A stretch of DNA of 64,000 bases from Oscarella lobularis (taxonomy: Eukaryota; Porifera; Homoscleromorpha; Homosclerophorida; Oscarellidae): assembly GCF_947507565.1 (NCBI RefSeq), contig NC_089181.1:2675614-2739613 (forward strand), read 5' to 3'. Positions within the stretch are counted from its first letter, which is position 1. Each line of letters opens with the position of its first letter. Below the pieces are notes generated by a model. The model made no database searches and had not been told where the DNA came from. It saw only the letters and a program-made list of their open reading frames with translations. Below, one piece after another: positions 56,101 to 64,000 of the stretch. Made by a program: the position numbers and the translations under genes.

Positions 56101-57482
56101 ATGGCCGCTGCGTCGGAACGACAAAAATTCGTCGAATTGTGGAGTTCTCTCTTCGTCAAAGCGACCGACTTTGACTCTTGGGGACAGATCGTCGAAGCCG
56201 TCGACGAATACAGCCGGTAAACGATCGTAAACGCGCGCGCCAACTCGTCGCAAACGATTTCGCAGTCTCATCAAACGAATCCGAGGGGAAATCGCGTCGG
56301 ATCAATCGTCATTCGACACGTCGCAATGCGTAAGAGAACTCGGATTCGATATTTTTTCTAGCCTAACCTTTTTCGAGTGCAGGCAACGCTGTGGAAAATC
56401 GTCGCGTGTTTGGAAATGCGAAAGAAGTCGATTCAAAGCGAGGTGATTTTCTCCGCTCTCTTTTCAATTTTTTGCAGTTTTTTTAAATTATAGTTTGAAG
56501 TTGACGACGACGAGAATTTCTCGTTGGAACAATTGAAATCGATCGATTCGAAATTGAAGGGCGTTGCCGACGCTAAGGGGGGCGACGGCGACGCGAGTTT
56601 TCCAATTTCCATAGATCAATTGAATCGATTCGACGTCGAGGCAGAGGGAAACGAGTAAGAAAAAAAATCAATCAAGAATTAATTATTTAAATAATATTCT
56701 TTTATTTTTTAGCAGGGACGATGAAGAAGAAGAGAAAGACGAAGACGTCGAAATTTCCTTATTGAGTCGACCTGGCCAAAGTAGAAAAATTATTTTAATT
56801 AAGAGTTCCCTGTATCATCATCATCATCATTATTGTTCTATTTTTTTTAGAAGCGCTGAAGCCTCGTCTTCCCCTTCTCACTGGAATGACCCTCGTCACA
56901 ATTAAGATAGAGAAAATTGGACTGAAGGACGCTGGCCAGCTGATGGACCCTTTTATAACAGTATCTGTAAAAGGTGAGATGATATTAATAATAGGTATTC
57001 GATGCCATTCGTGTGGAATGTAGATGGGCAGGGAGTTGATATGACTCCTGTTCAGGATACGCCCGTCTCGTCGTCATGGAAAGATCGTTACGTCAATTTC
57101 AACGTAAGTGTAGAAATTCAGCAGTATTTGGAAAAGTTGCCAAAGAGTGAGTGATCGAGTCTCTCCTCTCGCCTTCTTCAAGTGAACGGGTTGGGTTCTC
57201 TTACAGCTGCGGCCGTCTTTTTCGAATTCAAACACTATAAGCCGAAGAAGCGACTAATCAGCACAAAGTGCTTCGCCTTTATGGAAATGGACGAGATAAA
57301 ACCGGGTCCTGGATGCTTAGAAATGTAATAAGAACGAGCTTCCTTGAAAGAAGAGAGTCAATCTAATCGACTGCGGTTTATGCAGATACAAGAAGCCAAC
57401 TGACTTCAAGCGGAAACGGCTTGGGCTTCTAAGCACGAAGCCTCTCTACCTGCATCTAAACCTGACGCTGCACAAAGCCTAA
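56101..57482 (+). CDS. AIDA: Axin interactor, dorsalization-associated protein (AIDA)
   Basis: ATG at 56101, only 52 bp after the seipin stop; TAA at 57480-57482. Family blocks: ATDFDSWGQIVEAVDEY at the N-terminus, ATLWKIVACLEMR, GMTLVTIKIEKIGLKDAGQ, TPVQDTPVSSSWKDRYVNFN, FFEFKHYKPKKRLISTKCFA, MEMDEIKPGP and YKKPTDFKRKRLGLLSTKPL, ending LTLHKA. The C-terminal half is a C2-like domain. In vertebrates AIDA binds Axin and limits JNK signalling, and it also takes part in degradation of fat-synthesis enzymes. The stop codon starts a TAAG repeat. Confidence 0.93.
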
Positions 57483-57904
57483 GTAAGTAAGTAAGTAAGG
57501 ACGCGACGAATCCGGTTCCGGAGTTTTTATTTTCTATGACCTGGGGCAGTTCCATATACGCAAGCGCGCAAATCACATTCTGCTTTGACTATCCTTTCTT
57601 TTATTGCTGTGCAAAATGACCAGACTCTGTTGGCCGCTAACGAGTCAGGAGGCAGGAGGAATAACGATTGGTATTTAATAAACGGTGCCGGGTGGTACCG
57701 CGCAACGCATACATTAGTAATAGCGAATTGGAACTTGAATTAATCGTCACGACGAGTTCTTTTCTTATCATTTCTTATCTATTATTATTCAGTCTACGGC
57801 AGCTTTGGAAACAGACCGAAAATTAGAGTCATTAAACGGTATACGTTTGAGAAATAAACTTTGATTGAACAGGAGAGAACGCAAATATTGTGAAGGGAGG
57901 AGAA
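57483..57904. other. Convergent intergenic region
   Basis: No gene seen. The AIDA stop lies in a TAAG tandem repeat (57480-57498). AATAAA motifs on the plus strand at 57677-57682 and near 57851 could serve as AIDA polyadenylation signals. A TTTATT on the plus strand near 57525 could serve the minus-strand gene. Confidence 0.5.
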
Positions 57905-59415
57905 CTAGACTTTGCTGCTGGTGGCCTCGTCGTCGTCATTCGTGTCCTGAAATCGCACTCTGTTAGAATCCGACGGTGTTCGATGGCTGAGCATGTCGAC
58001 GAGCGCCGGCGGCAGGCGACCGGCGGCGCCCGTGCCAGAATAACCGCCGCGTCCCTTTTGCCTCCACCAAATCCGAATATGCATTTGGAGCAGGAGACAT
58101 GAAGTGAGCAGGAGCGGAAATAAGCAGACAGACGTGCAGACGGCGATTATGAGAACTGAGTACGACGGGTTCCTGGCGTCGACGACGACGTCGGCGCCCG
58201 ACTTAAAAGTGGAGTCGTTGAGGTAGGATGAGCGTATACGGGCCAGAAAAGCTAGTCTCTGTTCCGTTCGTTTCCTGACGTTTTCTATTTGGTCCAGGTA
58301 TTCGTGTCTCATTCGATCCTCCGCCGCGTTTCGCACCTCTTTCTCCCAATCAACGTAGGCTTTCGCAGGAATGGCGCTCTGCCCCGAACTCGCTGTATAG
58401 CTGTACAACTCAAGTTCGAGAGTTGTCACGTTTGCCGGCAGCTGGATGACGAACTCCAGCTGATGCGTCAGAACGTGCTCCCAATCTCGATTATCGTTCA
58501 CCGTATAGAAAATCATGTAGGTGAAATCGGTCGTGTTGACGTGGCCCGCGTATTCGGGACGTTTCCAAGTCAAACGGCACGTGAGCGACTTGACGACGCA
58601 GTGCAAATGCGGATCGGCCGGCAAAGAGGGTTTACCTGTAAAAAACCATTAATTTTTTCTGCGCGCGAGCGTGTAAGAAAAAAATTCGCACCTATTGAAA
58701 TGCGGACGTCCCACGAATCTTTACCGATTTTGTTTCTCGCGACGCATTGGTACATGCCGCTCTGGTTGTTAGCGGCGTTGCGAATGACGAGCGTCACGGC
58801 GCTGGCGTTCGTTCGATTCGTGTATCGCTGGTCGACGCGCTTCCACGAGCCGTCTGCGTCGAAACGCATCCAGCGCACGCGCGGAGGCGGATTTCCGCGG
58901 TTGGTCACACACGGCAGAACGAGATCGCCGCCCGCGCGAATAATTTCGGAGTCGTAGCCCTTCTTTATCGCTGGAGGAGCTGAAACAAGGCACATTCTCC
59001 ATTTAGAATACACGCACGCGGAAGGGAGGACTCTCTCTCTCTAAACGTCGATTTGTGTGCACAATAAGACACCTGTCTCCGATCGTAAGTGCGACAACGA
59101 GGCACGACTAATGACGCATGCGAAAACTACAGGCATATAACGTTGTTTGGACGAGTGTCCCAAGAGAGCGACCGCGGCATTTCCGGGCAGTTTTCGCGAG
59201 GACGCGCACCGGACGTTATGGGAACACGTCGCGGAAAAAAACGTTCGTCTTTTCATCGAACTCTCTAGCGAGTCCCCGACGTCCGTTTTGTGCGTCTTCT
59301 TACCTGATTTTCCGATGAAACTGGCTTGCGTCGTCGTCGTCGTCGCAGTCGTCATTTCGACGATCGAAAGGAAACAAGCGATGGCGCATTGCAACAAAAG
59401 CGTTCGTTGGGACAT
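57905..59415 (-). CDS. Ig and fibronectin-III domain single-pass membrane protein
   Basis: Four exons, from the ATG at 59415 to the stop at 57905. The N-terminus MSQRTLLLQCAIACFLSIVE is a signal peptide. An Ig-like domain follows (GGDLVLPCVTNRGNPPPRVRW, then NQSGMYQCVARNKIG with the YxC motif). Next is an FN3-like domain (LHCVVKSLTCRLTWKRPEYA, FTYMIFYTV), then a helical juxtamembrane segment. A single membrane helix (YSVLIIAVCTSVCLFPLLLT) precedes a short cytoplasmic tail without a kinase or known motif. It could be an adhesion or co-receptor protein. No orthologue is recognised. Confidence 0.75.
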
Positions 59416-59774
59416 GACGTCGCCTTTCGCCCTCCGTGCGAGACTCGTCGACGACAGCTGCATTCTGCTGCGCTGCGTCTTGGGTTACGGTCTTTACAGC
59501 ACGCGCGCGCAGGAGGTGCGGTTCGTGGGCGTGCGAAAAATTAGAACGCAACGCGAAGCTGTTTCCTTTCTCGTCACTTTGTGTGTGGAGACCGAAGACC
59601 CTCCGCTGCGTCTCGTTTATTCGCTCGCTTGACAAATGGGATTGGGGCTCCGCGTTGGCATAAATAAGCGCGCGAGACGTCTTACGTCAACGGAAGTGGT
59701 TAACCTGGTTAACCTTTAGCATAGGGCGTTCGCGGCACGTGCACTAACTACGATATCAACGAGACATTGAGCAC
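59416..59774. promoter_or_regulatory. Divergent intergenic region upstream of WARS1 with paired GGTTAACC sites
   Basis: This 359-bp region separates two divergent genes. It holds two perfect GGTTAACC palindromes at 59698-59705 and 59707-59714, nine bases apart, about 60-70 bp before the WARS1 start. A TAAATAAG word lies near 59661. The strict repetition suggests binding sites; the factor is unknown. Confidence 0.45.
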
Positions 59775-61431
59775 ATGGCGAATCCGGCCCAAACGGACGA
59801 CGTGGATGAGCAAACGGTCACTCCATGGACGGTTCGCGGGGGAGAGAAGGGAATCGACTATTCGAAACTGATCGGTAGAGGCCAAAAAAGAGCGTAGGAG
59901 GCGCCCCTCCCATCAGATTCCAAATACTATTCTCGATAGAAACGTTCGGCAGCCAACCCATTGACGCGCCTCTTCTCGAAAGAATAGAGAAAGCGACGGG
60001 ACAAAAACCCCATCGATTTTTGCGTCGCGGCATCTTTTTTTCGCACAGGTTCCGTTCGTAGAAGTCTTCGTCCTTATTTTCTCCATTATCGTTTACGTTT
60101 CTCCAGAGACCTGCAGCTGGTTTTGGACAATTACGAAGCTCGCAAGTCCTTCTATCTGTACACGGGCCGAGGTCCGTCATCGGAGGCCATGCATCTCGGC
60201 CATCTCATTCCCTTCGTTTTTACACGGTACATTATTTCCTAATTAATTTTTTTATTTATTTATGTTTTGCACTTAGGCATTTGCAGGAAGTTTTTGACGT
60301 GCCGCTTGTCGTTCAATTGACGGACGACGAGAAGTTTCTGTGGAAGGATTTGTCTTTGGAGGAGGTGCATCGATTGGCGTATGAGAACGCAAAAGACATA
60401 ATTGCTTGCGGATTTGACGTCAAGAAGACGTTTATTTTTTCGGATTTGGACTACATGGCGTAAGGCAAAAATTAAATTAAATTTAATTAATTAATTAATT
60501 ACCAATGTTTTCTAGTCAACGACCTGAATTCTATCAGAACATTTTAAAAGTGCGCAAGTGCGTCACGTTCAATCAAGTTCGGGGAATATTTGGTTTGACC
60601 GATAGCGATTCAATAGGTTAGCCCCCCTGGCCAGGTTATGGAGGAGAACCATAATCATAACAGCTCGATTGATCTCTTAGGCAAAATTGCTTTTCCGGCT
60701 GTCCAGGCCGTTCCGTCATTTAGCAACACTTTTCCCGATATATTTGGAAAGAAGAAAGACGTACTTTGTCTCATTCCATGCGCCATTGATCAGGTGGAAC
60801 AATAATCAATCGATCAATGAAACATTACGCCATTCGTTTAGGATCCCTATTTTCGTATGACCCGAGACGTCGCTCCGCGTCTCGGCTACATGAAGCCGGC
60901 CCTTCTCCATTCGACCTTCTTTCCGGCACTTCAGGGTTCCCAAAGCAAAATGAGTGCAAGCGATCCCAACACGTCAATCTTTCTCACCGACTCGCCTCAG
61001 GCAATCAAAAAGAAGGTGAAATAAAAGAAAATATATTTAGATGCATGGTAATAACGGATTCATAATGACCAGATTAATAAGTACGCCTTTTCTGGTGGAA
61101 AAGACACCGTCGAAGATCATAGAAAATACGGCGGAGATACGAGTATTGATGTTCCCTATCAGTATCTAACCTTCTTCATGGACGATGACAAAAGACTAGC
61201 CGAAATCAAAGAAGTCAAAGATTTCACAAAGCACAATTGTTCCCCTTTCGAGTTGGCATATATTTTCCTTAGGCATACGAAAAGGGAGAAATGTTGACAG
61301 GCGAGCTGAAGCAGATACTCATCCAAGTTCTGCAGGAACTCGTCGCCGAGCATCAACGTCGACGCGCCGAAGTCACCGACGAAATGATAAGGGAATTCAT
61401 GACGCCGCGCAAATTAAATTTTAGTTCTTGA
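59775..61431 (+). CDS. WARS1: Cytoplasmic tryptophanyl-tRNA synthetase, tandem copy 1
   Basis: ATG at 59775, TGA at 61429-61431, about nine exons. Class I synthetase motifs: [16 protein letters not shown] (HIGH-like) and SKMSASDPN (KMSKS-like). Further eukaryotic TrpRS blocks are [67 protein letters not shown] and [10 protein letters not shown] at the C-terminus. The WHEP domain found at the N-terminus of vertebrate WARS1 is absent; only about 35 residues precede the catalytic core. The enzyme charges tRNA-Trp. A close paralogue follows in tandem. Confidence 0.94.
60471..60500. repeat. AATT-rich tract in a WARS1 intron
   Basis: Imperfect then perfect TTAA units in the intron after the block [10 protein letters not shown] of WARS1 copy 1. 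The same intron of copy 2 lacks it. Confidence 0.65.
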
Positions 61432-61572
61432 GAAATGCGGGGGCGTGGTGAAGAGACGCCAACGCCCGCTCTAGCGCACAATACGCCTTTGTGTTTTTTC
61501 TCGCTACACGTGACGGCAGTCTGCTCATTGTCACGCGCTTAGACGAGTAGCTTTTTTGTTTTCTCTCCTGCC

Positions 61573-63293
61573 ATGGCCGATACGGAGTCTGTTGAAGAGC
61601 AGGAGGTCACGCCGTGGATCGTGCGCGGCAGCGAGAAGGGAATTAACTATTCGAAGCTTATTGGTACTGTACTCTAATACCTCACCGACGTGGTGGGTAC
61701 AGTATAAGTCTTCGCGCTGTGCAGACCAATTTGGCAGCCAGCCGATTGATCCTCCTCTTTTGGCGAGAATCGAACGAGTGATCAAGCAAAAACCGCATCG
61801 ATTCCTACGTCGGGGTGTCTTCTTTTCACACAGGTAGTGTAACGGGATCCAGGTTTGGGGCGGGGAGGGGGGAGGTCAAACCGGTTTGAGCTTGCGTAAA
61901 GTGCTTTATTTCGATGGGGTCACATGATTCGACGTCGCTGCTAATTAAAATTGTTGTGTACTTCCGGGGCAGAGATATGGAGTTGGTGTTGAACAACTAC
62001 GAAACGCAGAAACCGTTCTATTTGTACACGGGTAGAGGCCCATCGTCGGAGGCCATGCACCTGGGCCATCTTGTTCCATTCATCTTTACCAAGTGCGGTG
62101 GTCAATTAATTTCATGTCCAGTGTATAATCCCCTCCTATTTTCTTGAAAGGTATCTGCAGGATGTCTTTGATGTGCCGCTCGTCGTTCAAATGACAGACG
62201 ACGAAAAGTTCTTGTGGAAAGATTTGACTCTGGAGGAGACGAATCGGCTGGCTTACGAAAATGCAAAAGACATCATTGCATGCGGATTCGACATCAAAAA
62301 GACGTTCATTTTTTCGGACTTGGACTACATGGCGTGAGTCGATGACGAGGATGCTAAAAAAGGTCACTTTTTCTTTAGGCAAAGGCGCGAATTCTATGAA
62401 AACATTTTGAAAGTGCGCAAACTCGTTACATTCAATCAAGTCAAAGGAATTTTTGGCCTCAACGAGAGCGATTCAACAGGTCAGTGTCGTCGTCTGTTAT
62501 AGAGATGTTTCCTACTGTCTTTTCGAAAAGGCAAAATTGCTTTTCCGGCTGTTCAGGCCGTGCCGTCGTTTAGCAACACGTTTCCGGACATCTTTGGAAA
62601 GAGAAAAGATATCTTCTGTCTCATTCCGTGTGCAATTGATCAAGTAAGTCACCATATCCGCAGTAACACCGATCTTTATGTTTCCCATCTTGAGGATCCG
62701 TATTTTCGCATGACACGCGACGTTGCTCCGCGCCTCGGCTACTTGAAACCGGCTCTTCTCCATTCAACGTTTTTTAACGCTCTTCAAGGTCCTAAAAGCA
62801 AGATGAGCGCCAGTGATCCCAACTCAGCAATTTATCTCACCGACTCTCCTGAGGTCATCAAAAGCAAGGCAAATTTCCACATGCATGGCAGCGTCATAGC
62901 GTGTTCATGCATTTACTTATATTCAGGTGACCAAGTACGCTTATTCCGGCGGACAAGATACCGTTGAAGAGCACAGGGCAAAAGGTGGAGACACCAGCGT
63001 CGACGTCTCTTACCAATACTTGACTTTCTTCATGGAAGACGACGACCGACTTGCTGAAATCAAAGAGGCGAGTTCTCCACTGAAAGTGAACTCCATTAGC
63101 TTAAGGTGAACGTTTGGTGTTTTGGGGGATGCAGGCGTACGAAAAAGGCGAAATGCTGACTGGCGAGCTGAAGAAAATCCTAATTGAAGTGCTACAGAAT
63201 CTCGTCGCCGAACATCAGCGTCGACGCGCCGAAGTCACGGATGAGATGGTCAAGGAATTCATGACGCCGCGAAAATTGAACTTTAGTTGCTGA
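61573..63293 (+). CDS. WARS1: Cytoplasmic tryptophanyl-tRNA synthetase, tandem copy 2
   Basis: ATG at 61573 ([15 protein letters not shown]), 141 bp after copy 1; TGA at 63291-63293. Exon positions match copy 1, so the pair arose by tandem duplication. The HIGH-like and KMSAS motifs and all core blocks are intact. Differences are spread along the protein (for example [19 protein letters not shown] versus [19 protein letters not shown]), and intron sequences do not align, so this duplication is much older than the SRD5A one. The C-terminus ends NFSC instead of NFSS. Confidence 0.94.
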
Positions 63294-63480
63294 TTCCTTT
63301 GACTTTTCTCTGCTGCTGCTGCTGCTTGCTTGCTGCTCTGCTGATTCTGTTGACGCACGCCTGTGCATGTGAAACGTCCTTAGATGGGAAGAAAAAACGT
63401 TTTGAGAGTTTTTTTGCCATAAGCAAGCGAAGAAACACAACAAGTAAGAAAAAAATAGTACATAATATTGAAAGTTTCTC

Positions 63481-64000
63481 TCAATCTTCTTCCCAGTCGC
63501 CGTCATCAGAGCCATCGCCTCCGTCTGTAGCGGCCACAGGAATCATAGCCGACACTTTTTCCAAGGTAGGATTAGAGCTCAATTTGCTACGTCGCGGCGG
63601 CAGTGACAGCGCGTCGCTTTCCTCCTTCTTCTCATCGCTCTTCTTCGACCCAGATATTCCCTTTCGTCGCAGCTGCAACTTGGCCATCAAATCGCTCATC
63701 AAATCTCCGCCGCCTCCGCCGGACGGCGCCGCCCTGTCCTCCTCTTCCTTCGCTTTCTTCTTCTTCGACTTTCTCTCCTTGACACTCTTCAGCCGAGCCT
63801 TGTTGTTCTGTCGAATGGCGGCAAATAGGTCACCCCGACCCCCGTCACTGCCTCCGCCGCCACCAGTAGGTGGGGGAGAACCAACGTCGTCGTCTTCATC
63901 ATCATCATCGTCGTCACTAGCGGGTTCAACTGAAGCGGATGGAGGTGGCGGAGGTGGCGGCGGCGGCGACGAAGGGCCGGGCGGTGGCGGTGGCGGCGGC
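63481..64000 (-). CDS. WASHC1: WASH complex subunit 1 (WASHC1), C-terminal end
   Basis: The gene is cut by the right edge; the stop TGA is at 63481-63483. Reading on the minus strand, a poly-Pro/Gly region (edge to about 63900) leads into an acidic stretch, then the WH2-type block [20 protein letters not shown] with [14 protein letters not shown], and the WASH-specific [20 protein letters not shown]. It ends with the acidic DDGDWEED typical of a VCA module. WASH activates Arp2/3 on endosomes for receptor recycling, a theme shared with RAB4 in this window. Confidence 0.9.
   Translation of the reverse strand, partial: PPPPPPPGPSSPPPPPPPPPSASVEPASDDDDDDEDDDVGSPPPTGGGGGSDGGRGDLFAAIRQNNKARLKSVKERKSKKKKAKEEEDRAAPSGGGGGDLMSDLMAKLQLRRKGISGSKKSDEKKEESDALSLPPRRSKLSSNPTLEKVSAMIPVAATDGGDGSDDGDWEED

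Overview
The window looks like a gene-dense genome segment of an early-branching animal, most plausibly a sponge (an inference). The gene set is metazoan: AIDA, CCSAP, seipin, BABAM2, ARID4, an MCF2/DBS-type RhoGEF, and the gamete fusogen HAP2, which many non-vertebrate animals keep. About 35 protein-coding genes sit in 64 kb. They have many introns, mostly about 50-70 bp, and intergenic gaps are often under 110 bp. Neighbours mostly alternate strands, so nearly every gene shares a short divergent promoter with one neighbour and converges on the other.

Layout. 1-6.1 kb (-): two related membrane proteins, then an SBF/MTMR5/13-like pseudophosphatase without a DENN region. 6.4-10.8 kb: CCSAP (+), atlastin (-), RAB4 (+). 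10.8-19.9 kb: a recent tandem duplication of about 2.6 kb. It runs from inside a PBLD/PhzF gene, through a steroid 5-alpha-reductase (SRD5A) gene, to inside the RhoGEF gene. It leaves one intact PBLD, two SRD5A copies, one intact RhoGEF, and one broken copy each of PBLD and RhoGEF. 20-22.9 kb: UQCC3-like, GON7-like, PAF1. 22.9-31.9 kb: three HAP2/GCS1 paralogues (+,-,+). 32-38.6 kb: BABAM2 (-) and a mesothelin/stereocilin-like GPI-anchored protein (+). 38.6-40.9 kb: a stretch I could not resolve, with a TATA-type promoter on the minus strand. 41-44 kb: a DUF445 membrane protein (+) and an unidentified acidic-tailed protein (-). 44.6-48.7 kb: ARID4. 49-53 kb: a coiled-coil protein (-), an NHL-BTB protein (+) and the dihydroceramide desaturase DEGS1 (+). 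53.3-57.5 kb: ISCA2 (-), PIGF (-), seipin (+), AIDA (+). 57.9-63.3 kb: an Ig/FN3 receptor-like protein (-) and two tandem cytosolic tryptophanyl-tRNA synthetases. The right edge cuts the WASHC1 gene (-).

The most notable system is the HAP2 cluster. Three diverged class II fusogen paralogues lie within 9 kb. Two share a divergent promoter of about 43 bp, and two have stop codons that overlap on opposite strands. Second is the SRD5A duplication. One copy has lost a glutamate that is catalytic in human SRD5A2, the shared promoters have diverged, and one copy carries a small inverted-repeat transposon with a clean target-site duplication. Exon boundaries were worked out by hand from frame continuity and GT/AG sites. 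Gene ends are firm where stated; internal exon limits are approximate.
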